Assembly: GCA_963717475.1 (NCBI GenBank)
Contig: OY970337.1
Span: 496,001-560,000, forward strand
DNA: 64,000 nt
Reading direction: 5' to 3'
Source: AC-32 sp963717475
Lineage (GTDB): Bacteria; Actinomycetota; Thermoleophilia; Gaiellales; Gaiellaceae
The position numbers and the translations under genes were made by a program. Shown here piece by piece: positions 6,853-14,740 of this stretch. Positions within the stretch are counted from its first letter, which is position 1. Each line of letters begins with the position of its first letter. A model generated the notes under the pieces. It made no database searches, was not told where the DNA came from, and was given only the letters and a program-made list of their open reading frames with translations.

Positions 6853-9046
6853 CCAGTGCGTGCGCCTGCGCGAGCAGGTCGTTCGCGGAGGCGATCCAGG
6901 CCCTGATCTGGTTCTCGCTCAGGTTCCGGCCCCCGAACTCCGCCTGGTTGATGCCGGTGCGGATGTCGGCGGCCAGAGCGTTCCGCTGGTCGGTCAGCGA
7001 CGAGATCTGACCTTCGATCGTCGTGTAGGTCGAGTCGTCCGACGAGCTCCCGCTCGCGAGCGCTCGCGTCGACGCGGTCAGCGTGTCCATCGAGAACGAG
7101 CCGAACGAGGCCATCAGCTGCTTGTAGGCGTCGCCGAGGCGCTCCAGGCTCGGGTGGTGGACGCGCAGGCTGACCGGAAGCGCATCCTCACGCGCGATCT
7201 GCGTGACCGCGCGCCCGTCGGTCTGGTAGTCGTCGTGCAGGCCGAGCAGCGTGAGGACGGTCGGCCGGTGGTCGGTGTGGTCGGTCCAGACCGAGTTCAC
7301 ATCGCCGAGGTTCTTGATCCCGGGCCCGACATAGCCGGCCCAGGTCGAGGCGATCTCGTCCTGGATGTCGCCGTGGTTCCACGCGAAGCTCTGGCTCGTC
7401 CGCGCCGGAATCGAGGCGCAGTCGGCCGGCGTCGGACAGTTGGCGCCGCCGGTCGCGAAGAAGAACCAGTCGGGGTCGGCGAACGGCGTGAACGTCGGGT
7501 TGCGGAACTGGTCGGCGGACATCATGTGCAGCGTCCGCATCTCGGTCTGGTCGGCTTGCGCCCTCATGATTCCTGGCTCGACCTGGCCGGTGTACGGGTT
7601 CAGCCAGCTCAGCTGGGCCATCTCCCGCTCGAGATTCCGCGTGACCGAGGCGGTCTGCGCCGGGTTGCCGGTGATGTAGACGTTCGGCGCGTCATCGGAG
7701 TGGACGGTGAAGTTCGTGGTGTCGTTGAACTCCGTGCGGATCATCCGGCGCAGGTCGCCGTTGATCTCACCGACCGGCAGGCCGGTGTAGTCGCAGGCCA
7801 CCGTGACGCCGTCGCAGTCCGGGTTGTTCGGCTGCGAGCCGGCGAAGTGGTCGCCCTCGTCGACCGTGAACAGGAACAGCGTGTTCGACTTGTTGATCCC
7901 GTCCGCGGCCAACCGGTCGAAGAACTGCTGGAAGGCGATGTCGTAGTCGTGCAGCTGCTGGACGTAACCGGCCTCGCCGGGCGCGTACGCGAAGTGGATG
8001 TTCCCCGCGTTCCCGTGCCCGTCGTGGGCATCCGAGACGTACGCGTACGTGACCGGGATTCCGGACTCCTGCATCTGCGCGACGAACGAGAGCGAGACCG
8101 TGGCCTCCATCCCGTCGAAGCCCGGGAAGCCGATGTGGCCGTTCGCGTCCTGGATGACGTTGCCGTTCAGGTCCGTCATCGGGCCGGTCGGCTTGATCAC
8201 CGGGTTGACGTACTTCGCTCCCATCAGCGCCTGGAACCCGTTGTAGCCGCCGGGCTCGTCGAGCAGCAGGTCGTCGTGCGAATGCGTCGAGGCGCCGCAG
8301 ATCGCGGAGCTGTGGGCGCAGTGCACGCCGAGGCCGACATAGTCGGCGAACGTCTGCGTGCCGGAGGCACCCGGGCTGTCGCCCGCGGCCTGGATCGCCT
8401 CGGGCGAGCCGACCCCGAAGAACGACGGGATGTCGATCCCGGTGTTCTCGAGGACCGTGTTCGCCGTGGCGACCTGGCCGACGTCACAGCCTCCGCGGGT
8501 GTACGGCACCCACGGAGCCGGCGAGACGACGCCGTTCTCGTTGATCATCTCCGGCGAGAGGTCGGTCTGCGCCGGAGGCGGGAACGGCGGCCCCGCCGGG
8601 TCGTAGAGCGGCGCCGTCCAGTAGGCGAACGCGACGCCGGTCCTGGTCGTGCCGCTCGGCGTGAAGTAGCGGAAGCTGTTCGAGACCGGAACGCCGAAGC
8701 GGTCCGGATAGACGCCGGTCAGCGTCGACAGGATCCCGGTCGCCGTGTGCGAGATCAGGACCGTGTGGTCGTTCGTGAGCAGCGATCCGTTCGAGCGGAT
8801 GAAGTTGAGCAGGTGCGGCATCTGCTCGAGATCTGACGGGACGTTGGCGCGGTCCCGCCGGAAGTGCGTGTTGTCGAACTGGATCGAGATCACGTGCTTG
8901 ATTCCGTTGGCGAGATGACACGTGCCGCCCGGTGGCGGCGGCGGCGCGGACGATGCGCGCTGCACCGTTCCGAGCCCGAGTACCGCGATCGTCGACAGCC
9001 CTGCGACGGCGAGCGCGGCGAGGACGAATCTCGCTCTCCCCTTCAT
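6839..9046 (-). CDS. Secreted alkaline-phosphatase-superfamily protein
   Basis: 735-residue exported protein: signal peptide (about 1-33, MKGRARFVLAALAVAGLSTI) and a phosphatase/phosphodiesterase/sulfatase-fold domain. Metal-site patterns are visible: ISIQFDNTHF near residue 53 (first Asp), ISHTATGILSTLTGVYPDRFG (nucleophile Thr region), YAYVSDAHDGHGN, LFTVDEGDHFAG (Asp and His) and QSFAWNHGDIQDEI (His). The C-terminal 100 residues form a Ser-rich helical region unrelated to the enzyme core. ATG 9046 has AGGAGGG upstream. Substrate (phosphodiester, phosphonate or other) cannot be assigned from sequence. The upstream gap to trpS (9047-9157) holds only its promoter region, with no feature I recognise. 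Confidence 0.75.
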   Translation of the reverse strand: MKGRARFVLAALAVAGLSTIAVLGLGTVQRASSAPPPPPGGTCHLANGIKHVISIQFDNTHFRRDRANVPSDLEQMPHLLNFIRSNGSLLTNDHTVLISHTATGILSTLTGVYPDRFGVPVSNSFRYFTPSGTTRTGVAFAYWTAPLYDPAGPPFPPPAQTDLSPEMINENGVVSPAPWVPYTRGGCDVGQVATANTVLENTGIDIPSFFGVGSPEAIQAAGDSPGASGTQTFADYVGLGVHCAHSSAICGASTHSHDDLLLDEPGGYNGFQALMGAKYVNPVIKPTGPMTDLNGNVIQDANGHIGFPGFDGMEATVSLSFVAQMQESGIPVTYAYVSDAHDGHGNAGNIHFAYAPGEAGYVQQLHDYDIAFQQFFDRLAADGINKSNTLFLFTVDEGDHFAGSQPNNPDCDGVTVACDYTGLPVGEINGDLRRMIRTEFNDTTNFTVHSDDAPNVYITGNPAQTASVTRNLEREMAQLSWLNPYTGQVEPGIMRAQADQTEMRTLHMMSADQFRNPTFTPFADPDWFFFATGGANCPTPADCASIPARTSQSFAWNHGDIQDEIASTWAGYVGPGIKNLGDVNSVWTDHTDHRPTVLTLLGLHDDYQTDGRAVTQIAREDALPVSLRVHHPSLERLGDAYKQLMASFGSFSMDTLTASTRALASGSSSDDSTYTTIEGQISSLTDQRNALAADIRTGINQAEFGGRNLSENQIRAWIASANDLLAQAHALATGS

Positions 9047-9157
9047 ATCCCCTCCTTGTTGCGGCGTTCAGTCCTGGCACGGCCGAATCTAACGGACCTC
9101 TGTCCGCGCAGGCCAAGGCTCGCGCAGCCCTGTAACCGGACCGTCGCAGGATCGTGA

Positions 9158-10141
9158 CTAGGGGCGGACGAAGCCCATCCGCTCGTACATCCGCTCGAGC
9201 GTGGGGGCGGAGGCCTCGCGGGCCTTCTCGGCGCCGCGGGCGAGCAGCGCGCGGAGCTCGGATTCGTCGGCGCGGAGCTCCGAGTAGCGCGCCTGGATCG
9301 GCTCGATGAGCGCGACCACGGCCTCGGCGACATCCTCCTTGAAGCGGCCGTAGCCGCCGCCGTCGTAGCGGGCCTCGAGGTCAGGGATCCCTTCGCCGGT
9401 CGCCACGGACATGATCTCCAGCAGGTTCGAGATGCCCGGCTTCTCCTCGGGCGCGTGGCGGACGTCGGTGCCGGAATCGGTGACCGCCGTCTTGAACTTG
9501 CGCCGGATCTCGTCGGGCGGGTCGGTCATGCGCACGACTCCCTGCGCCGCGCCGCGCGTCGTCGACATCAGCCGCTCGGGCTCCTGGAGGTTCTTGATGC
9601 GCGCGCCCACGTCGGGGTAGGCCCCCTCCGGGATCGTGAACGTCTCGCCGAAGCGCTGGTTGAAGCGCTCGGCAACGTCGCGCGTGAGCTCGAGGTGCTG
9701 GCGCTGGTCGTCGCCGATCGGGACGAGGTCGGTCTGGTAGAGCAGGATGTCGCCCACCATCAGGACCGGGTAGTTGAAGAGCCCCGCGGAGACGAAGTCC
9801 TGCCCCTCGGACTTCTCCTTGAACTGGGTCATCCGGCGAAGCTCGCCGAAGCTCGTGACCGAGCCGAGCAGCCAGGCCGCCTCGGCGTGGGCGGTGACGT
9901 GGCTCTGGACGAAGACGGTCGAGCGGTCGGGGTCGATGCCCGTCGCGAAGAGCATCGCGGCGCCCTCGAGCGTCGCGTCGTGGAGCGCCTGCGGCTCGAA
10001 GGCCGTCGTGATCGAGTGCAGGTCGACGATGCAGAAGAAGGCCTCGCCCTGGTCCTGCGTCGCCCGGTATTGCCGATAGCCGCCCGAGTAGTTGCCGAGC
10101 GTCTTGCGGCCCGAGGCACGGATCCCGGAAAAGATGCGCAT
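9158..10141 (-). CDS. trpS: Tryptophan-tRNA ligase
   Basis: Class I aminoacyl-tRNA synthetase that charges tRNA(Trp). 327 residues, the normal compact size. The HIGH-equivalent is TLGNYSGG (14-21) and FNYPVLMVGDILLYQTDLVPIGDDQRQ covers the Trp pocket. The KMSKS loop has the extended actinobacterial style, MSTTRGAAQGVV, here preceded by Leu where related enzymes usually have Lys. ATG 10141 is 37 bp from the divergent aroF start, so tryptophan charging and aromatic synthesis share one intergenic promoter region. Confidence 0.95.
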   Translation of the reverse strand: MRIFSGIRASGRKTLGNYSGGYRQYRATQDQGEAFFCIVDLHSITTAFEPQALHDATLEGAAMLFATGIDPDRSTVFVQSHVTAHAEAAWLLGSVTSFGELRRMTQFKEKSEGQDFVSAGLFNYPVLMVGDILLYQTDLVPIGDDQRQHLELTRDVAERFNQRFGETFTIPEGAYPDVGARIKNLQEPERLMSTTRGAAQGVVRMTDPPDEIRRKFKTAVTDSGTDVRHAPEEKPGISNLLEIMSVATGEGIPDLEARYDGGGYGRFKEDVAEAVVALIEPIQARYSELRADESELRALLARGAEKAREASAPTLERMYERMGFVRP

Positions 10142-10178
10142 CTGGTCGTCTCAGTATCGCAACTACCCTTTCTCCCTC

Positions 10179-11219
10179 ATGGCCACGAATGGATCCCCCG
10201 AGCTGCTGATCGTGATGGGGTCGGGCGCGACGCCCGACCAGACCGAGCACGTGCTCGCGCGGCTGCAGGAGGCGGGCGTGCAGGCGCGCGTGCAGCGCGG
10301 GCGGGAGGCGACGGTGATCGGCGCGATCGGAGAGCGGGAGCTGCTGGCGACGCTGCCGCTGGAGGGCTACCCCGGGGTCGAGCAGGTGCTCCCGATCCTG
10401 AAGCCGTACAAGCTCGTCGCGCGGGAGGTCTCGCCCGACCCGACCGTGATCGAGGTCGACGGGCGGCGGCTCGGCGACTCGTGGTTCGGGCTGATCGCGG
10501 GCCCGTGCTCGGTCGAGTACCGCGAGCAGACGCTGGAGACGGCGCGCGTGGTCGCGGAGGCGGGGGCGACGATGCTGCGCGGCGGCGCGTTCAAGCCGCG
10601 GACCTCGCCGTACACCTTCCAGGGGCTCGGGGACGAGGGGCTGCAGATCCTGCGTGAGGCGGGCGACGAGACGGGGCTGCCGGTCGTGACGGAGCTGATG
10701 GACCCGCGGCACGTCGAGGCGGTGCTGGAGTACGCGGACGTGATCCAGATCGGCGCGCGGAACTCGCAGAACTTCCTGCTCTTGGCGGAGGTCGGCCGCG
10801 CGGACAAGCCGGTGCTGCTGAAGCGTGGGATGTCGACGTCGGTCGAGGAGCTCCTGATGGCGGCCGAGTACGTCGCGAAGGAGGGGAACGAGCGGATCAT
10901 CCTCTGCGAGCGCGGGATCAAGACGTTCGAGACGGCGACGCGGTTCACGCTCGACCTCGGCGCGGTTGCCGTGCTGAAGCACGAGACCCACCTGCCGGTG
11001 ATCGTCGACCCCTCGCACGCGGCTGGGCGGCGGGACCTCGTGCTGCCGCTGGCGCGGGCGGCGGCGGCGGTGGGCGCGGACGGGATCATCGTCGAGACGC
11101 ACCCGCGGCCCGAGGAGGCTTTGTCGGACGCCGCGCAGCAGATTCCCACGGCCGAGTTCGGCGAGTTCGCGCGCGAGGTGCGCGAGGTCGTCGAGCTGCT
11201 CGGCAAGCAGATCGGCTGA
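10179..11219 (+). CDS. aroF: 3-deoxy-7-phosphoheptulonate synthase (DAHP synthase), type I beta
   Basis: First step of the shikimate pathway: phosphoenolpyruvate plus erythrose-4-phosphate to DAHP. The 346-residue protein has an N-terminal ferredoxin-like regulatory domain (1-70, a Thermotoga/Bacillus-type feature linked to feedback control) and a TIM-barrel core with GPCSVE (108-113), LRGGAFKPRTSPY (133-145) and the late metal site VIVDPSHAAGRRD. ATG 10179 begins the regulatory domain; an upstream in-frame stretch overlaps trpS and is not needed. It leads into tyrA-aroA-cmk after a 163-bp gap with a palindromic motif. Confidence 0.94.
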   Translation: MATNGSPELLIVMGSGATPDQTEHVLARLQEAGVQARVQRGREATVIGAIGERELLATLPLEGYPGVEQVLPILKPYKLVAREVSPDPTVIEVDGRRLGDSWFGLIAGPCSVEYREQTLETARVVAEAGATMLRGGAFKPRTSPYTFQGLGDEGLQILREAGDETGLPVVTELMDPRHVEAVLEYADVIQIGARNSQNFLLLAEVGRADKPVLLKRGMSTSVEELLMAAEYVAKEGNERIILCERGIKTFETATRFTLDLGAVAVLKHETHLPVIVDPSHAAGRRDLVLPLARAAAAVGADGIIVETHPRPEEALSDAAQQIPTAEFGEFAREVREVVELLGKQIG

Positions 11220-11253
11220 GCCGTGCGGCCGCGCTGCGGCCTGAGGATGAATC

Positions 11254-11296
11254 GGCACGCTTTCGTCACGGTCCCGTGACGGACACGTGACGTTTG
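11254..11296 (+). repeat. Dispersed intergenic motif, copy D, with 8-2-8 palindrome
   Basis: It contains a perfect CGTCACGG-TC-CCGTGACG palindrome (11264-11281), followed by GGACACGTGACG. The segment beginning CAC-CTTTCGTCAC and continuing CCGTG-C-GACACG-ACGTT lines up with 62640-62680 upstream of comM. It lies in the aroF-tyrA gap, 87 bp before tyrA, and is therefore a candidate operator or promoter element. A G-rich run (11315-11345) follows. Confidence 0.5.
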
Positions 11297-11382
11297 CGCC
11301 GCTACCCTCGAGTTCCCCCTGGGTGGGTGGGGGTTAGGGATGGGTCCCGCTGGTCGCGCGCGCCCGCCGATAGCCTGACCGC

Positions 11383-12486
11383 ATGGCGCCAGAGCGTCTC
11401 GCGGTCGTCGGCACGGGCCTGATCGGCGCGTCGGTCGCGCTCGCGGCCAAGCGCGGCCGCGACGTGGGCATCATGGGCTTCGATCCCGACCCGGCCGCTC
11501 TGGACGCGGCGGTCGAGCGCGGAGCCGTGGACTCCGCCGCCGACTCCCTCGAGGCCGCCCTCGCGGACGCCGAGCTCGCCGTGGTCGCTGCACCCGTCGT
11601 CCAGCTCGCCGCGCAGGTCCGCGCGGCGCTCGAGGCGAGCCCGGACGGCTGCACGGTGACCGACGTCGGCTCGACGAAGGCTGCCGTCTGCGCGGCCGCG
11701 CAGGGATCCCCGAGGTTTGTCGGGGGACACCCGGTGTGCGGTTCCGAGGCGCGCGGCGCCGAGCACGCGAGCGCTGACCTGTTCGACGGCGCGACGTGGT
11801 TTCTCACCCCTCTCGCCGAGACCGATCCCGTCCGCTACCGGTTGGTACACGGCTTCGTCTCCAGCCTCGGCGCGACTCCGGTCGCCGTCGATCCGCAGGC
11901 TCACGACCGCCTGGTCGCGATCACCAGCCACCTGCCGCACGCGCTGGCGAACCTGCTCGTCAACCAGGCCGGCGCCGGCAAGATCGAGGGCCACGAGCCG
12001 CTCGCCGCGGCAGGAGGCTCGCTGCGCGACATGACGCGAGTCGCCGGCGCCAACCCTCGGATCTGGGTCGACATCTTCCTCGACAACGCCGTTCGGCTGC
12101 GCGAGTCGCTCGCGGAGCACCGCCGTCGGATCGAGCAGCTCGAAGCCGCGCTGGACGCGGGCGACGCAGGCTTCCTCGCGCGCTGGATCGGCGAGGCGGC
12201 CGGCAACCGCAGGCGCATGCTGGCCGACGCGTATCCCGACTCGGGCGACCTCCAGCGACTCCGCGTGCACGTGCCCGACCGGCCCGGCGTGCTCGCGGGG
12301 ATCACGCAGGCCCTCGGCGCGGAGAGGATCAACATCGAAGACTTCGAGCTGCACCACGTCTCGCCCGATCGGGGCGGGACGCTGACCCTCGTCGTCGGCG
12401 GCGCGGACGAGGCCGCGCGGGCGGCGGCCCTGCTCGAGGCGCAGGGTTACGGCGTTGTGGTCTCGCCGATGCTCGAGGAGCGATGA
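11383..12486 (+). CDS. tyrA: Prephenate dehydrogenase with C-terminal ACT domain
   Basis: Oxidative decarboxylation of prephenate to 4-hydroxyphenylpyruvate in tyrosine synthesis. The 367 residues contain a Rossmann NAD(P) motif VVGTGLIGASVA (8-19), the GGHPVCGSEARGAEHA active-site stretch, the conserved TSHLPHALANLLV helix, and an ACT domain from about 293 (LRVHVPDRPGVLAGITQALG) that probably binds tyrosine for feedback. An arogenate-specific variant cannot be excluded. Its stop overlaps the aroA start (ATGA), so the two are translationally coupled. Confidence 0.92.
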   Translation: MAPERLAVVGTGLIGASVALAAKRGRDVGIMGFDPDPAALDAAVERGAVDSAADSLEAALADAELAVVAAPVVQLAAQVRAALEASPDGCTVTDVGSTKAAVCAAAQGSPRFVGGHPVCGSEARGAEHASADLFDGATWFLTPLAETDPVRYRLVHGFVSSLGATPVAVDPQAHDRLVAITSHLPHALANLLVNQAGAGKIEGHEPLAAAGGSLRDMTRVAGANPRIWVDIFLDNAVRLRESLAEHRRRIEQLEAALDAGDAGFLARWIGEAAGNRRRMLADAYPDSGDLQRLRVHVPDRPGVLAGITQALGAERINIEDFELHHVSPDRGGTLTLVVGGADEAARAAALLEAQGYGVVVSPMLEER

Positions 12487-13766
12487 GGGTCGAGCCCGCC
12501 GTCTCGCTCGCCGGCCACATCGCCGTGCCGGGCGACAAGTCGGTCTCGCACCGGGCTGTGCTGCTCGGCGCGGTCGGCGAGGGGGAGACGCTCGTCCGCG
12601 GTTTCGGCCGCTCGGCCGACACGGAGGCCACGATCGCAGCGGTGCGCGCGCTCGGCGTGACCGTTCACGACGAGGACGTCGACACGTTGCGGGTCGAGGG
12701 CGCCGGCCTCAACGGGTTGCGTGAGGCCGTGGGGCCGATCGACTGCGGCAACTCCGGGACGACGCTCCGCCTGCTCGCCGGGCTGCTCGTGGGCCAGGAG
12801 GGGAGCTTCGAGCTCACCGGGGACGACTCGCTGCGGCGCCGGCCCGTCGACCGGATCGCCGGTCCCCTCGGTGAGATGGGGGCGCGCGTCGAGGCCGAGA
12901 ACGGAAGGCCGCCGCTGCGTATCGAGGGCGCGCGGCTCCAGGGCATCAGCTACGAGCTGCCGGTCGCGAGCGCCCAGGTGAAGTCAGCCGTCCTGCTCGC
13001 GGGCCTCTGGGCCGAAGGCCGCACCTCCGTGATCGAGCCGGTGCCGACGCGCGACCACACCGAGATCATGCTCGCGGCCGCCGGGGCTCCGATCCAGCGG
13101 CGACCCGGTCGCGTCTCGGTCGGGCCCGCCGAGCGCCTGACGGTCGGCGAGGTCGCGGTGCCGGGCGATTTCTCTGCGGCCGCGCCGTTCATCGTGGCGG
13201 CGACGCTCCTCACCGACTCGGAGGTCACGGTCCACGACGTCGGCCTCAACCCGACCCGAACCGGGCTCCTCGACGTGCTCGAACGGATGGGCGCGCGGAT
13301 CACGACCTCCCACCGCCGTCGGAGTCCCGGCGGCGAGCCCATCGGCGACATCCTCGTGCAGTCGGCGCCGCTCGTCGCGACCACCGTGCACGCCGAGGAG
13401 GTGCCGCGGCTGATCGACGAGCTGCCGCTGTTCGCGCTCGCCGCCGCGTGTGCCCGTGGGGAGAGCTCCGTCGAGGGCGCGCGAGAGTTGCGCGTAAAGG
13501 AAACGGACCGCATCGAGACTGTGACAACTTCGCTCCGAGCCCTTGGCGTGCGCGCGAAAAAACGTCACGATGGCTTCGGGGTCAGGGGTGTACCCACCCG
13601 CCCTAAGGGTGGGGGAATGGGGTCGGACGGGGATCATCGAATTGCGATGCTTGGCGCGATCGCCGGGCTCGTGTCAAGGAACGGTGTCGAGCTCGAGAGC
13701 CCGGAAGCGGTCGCTGTAAGCTTCCCCGGGTTCTTCGAGCTGCTCGACTCGGTCACGCAGAGATGA
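12483..13766 (+). CDS. aroA: 3-phosphoshikimate 1-carboxyvinyltransferase (EPSP synthase)
   Basis: Transfers the enolpyruvyl group of PEP to shikimate-3-phosphate. 427 residues with both signature regions: PGDKSVSHRAVLLGA near the N terminus and REL-RVKETDRIE at the second PEP-binding region, plus the invariant GDHRIAM close to the C terminus. The ATGA overlap with tyrA fixes the start. The stretch before GDHRIAM (GVPTRPKGGGMGSD) is encoded by a C/G-rich palindromic run but is of normal length for the family. Confidence 0.96.
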   Translation: MRVEPAVSLAGHIAVPGDKSVSHRAVLLGAVGEGETLVRGFGRSADTEATIAAVRALGVTVHDEDVDTLRVEGAGLNGLREAVGPIDCGNSGTTLRLLAGLLVGQEGSFELTGDDSLRRRPVDRIAGPLGEMGARVEAENGRPPLRIEGARLQGISYELPVASAQVKSAVLLAGLWAEGRTSVIEPVPTRDHTEIMLAAAGAPIQRRPGRVSVGPAERLTVGEVAVPGDFSAAAPFIVAATLLTDSEVTVHDVGLNPTRTGLLDVLERMGARITTSHRRRSPGGEPIGDILVQSAPLVATTVHAEEVPRLIDELPLFALAAACARGESSVEGARELRVKETDRIETVTTSLRALGVRAKKRHDGFGVRGVPTRPKGGGMGSDGDHRIAMLGAIAGLVSRNGVELESPEAVAVSFPGFFELLDSVTQR

Positions 13767-14395
13767 TCATCGCCATCGACGGGCCGGCCGGAGCCGGCAA
13801 GAGCACGGTCGCGCAGCGGCTCGCCGAGCGGCTCGAGTTTCGCTACCTGGACACCGGCGCGATGTACCGCGCGCTCACCTGGCTCGCGATCCAGCGCGGG
13901 CTTCCGCTCGCGGACGGCGCGCGGCTCGGCGAGCTGGCCGAGGACAACCCGGTCGAGATCGACGCCCAGCGCCGCGTTCGGATCGCCGGCACCGACGTCA
14001 CCGCATCGATCCGCAAGTCCGACATCGACCGGATGGTCCCGGTGGTTGCGCGCCAGGAGGCCGTCCGCCGCGTGATGCGCGCGCGCCAGCGCGAGCTCGC
14101 GGACGACGGCGACGTCGTGATCGAGGGCCGCGACATCGGCACGGTCGTCGCGCCCGACGCCGACGTGAAGGTCTACCTCAACGCCAACCGCGACATCCGC
14201 GCCCGGCGCCGCCTCTCCGAGCGGCCGGAGATCGGCGCAGACGCGCTCGCCACCGACCTCCGGCTTCGCGACCAGAGCGACGCGGCCCGAATGCAGCCGG
14301 CTGAAGATGCAGTCCAGATCGACACGACAGAGCTCGACGTCGAGGACGTCGTCGACAAGATCGAAGAGCTCGTCCGCGCCCGCCAGCCGGCGTAG
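13763..14395 (+). CDS. cmk: Cytidylate kinase
   Basis: ATP-dependent phosphorylation of CMP and dCMP. 210 residues, P-loop GPAGAGKST (7-15), YLDTGAMYRALT substrate motif, and the long NMP-binding insert with DGDVVIEGRDIGTVV. It overlaps aroA by four bases (ATGA), giving the aroA-cmk pair common in Gram-positive bacteria, where an arrangement with der follows; here two other genes intervene before der. Confidence 0.95.
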   Translation: MIIAIDGPAGAGKSTVAQRLAERLEFRYLDTGAMYRALTWLAIQRGLPLADGARLGELAEDNPVEIDAQRRVRIAGTDVTASIRKSDIDRMVPVVARQEAVRRVMRARQRELADDGDVVIEGRDIGTVVAPDADVKVYLNANRDIRARRRLSERPEIGADALATDLRLRDQSDAARMQPAEDAVQIDTTELDVEDVVDKIEELVRARQPA

Positions 14396-14447
14396 GCACC
14401 GCCAGAACTAGACGATTGGCGGTGGCCGGCTTCCCACGCGCCTGTTA

Positions 14448-14473
14448 CATGTGACTCGAGGAGGGGTCACATG
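14448..14473 (+). promoter_or_regulatory. 8-bp hairpin holding the ribosome binding site in its loop and the start codon in its stem
   Basis: CATGTGAC (14448-14455) pairs perfectly with GTCACATG (14466-14473). The ten-base loop TCGAGGAGGG is the Shine-Dalgarno sequence, and the last three bases of the 3' arm are the ATG of the next gene. In RNA this would hide the start codon; as DNA it could equally be an operator. Both readings are inferences from sequence symmetry. Confidence 0.55.
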
Positions 14474-14674
14474 ACGACAGCCCAGCTTGACGAGCAGCGG
14501 GAAGCGAAGATGGAGGAAGTCCTCTGCTGGCGCCTCGAGCAGCTGTTGCAGGCCGGGTACGACCGGCGCGACGCAGGCCAACTCGCACGTCGCACGGACG
14601 TCGACCTGCACGAGGCGGTGGACCTGATCGGCCAGGGGTGCCCGCCCGAGCTCGCCGCTGCGATTCTCCGCTAG
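14471..14674 (+). CDS. 67-residue protein of unknown function, paralogue of the gene at 3162
   Basis: Same length as, and collinear with, the protein at 3162-3365: both start MT-A-L, both have WRxExLxxAGY near residue 20-30, RxDxDLHxAVxL in the middle and QGCPxExAxxIL at the end. Predicted fully helical and cytoplasmic. The start codon sits in a hairpin with a strong GAGGAGGGG ribosome binding site in its loop, suggesting regulated translation. It is monocistronic between cmk and a secreted protein gene. No function can be inferred beyond a lineage-specific small protein family. Confidence 0.75.
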   Translation: MTTAQLDEQREAKMEEVLCWRLEQLLQAGYDRRDAGQLARRTDVDLHEAVDLIGQGCPPELAAAILR

Positions 14675-14740
14675 CCCTTGCCGGTTGTGCGCCGCCTCGC
14701 CCGGGCGTAGGGTCGCCACAACCGCGAAAAGGAGGACTCC

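Noticed and set aside
6860..8836. Plus-strand open frame of 658 codons across the phosphatase gene
   Set aside because: Arg/Val-rich antisense shadow of the secreted phosphatase, which has a signal peptide, ribosome binding site and catalytic motifs.
13593..13613. G/C palindrome inside aroA, at first taken for an inserted copy of the intergenic palindrome at 5680-5696
   Set aside because: The encoded stretch (GVPTRPKGGGMGSD before GDHRIAM) has normal length for EPSP synthase; the likeness is explained by Pro/Gly codons in high-GC DNA.
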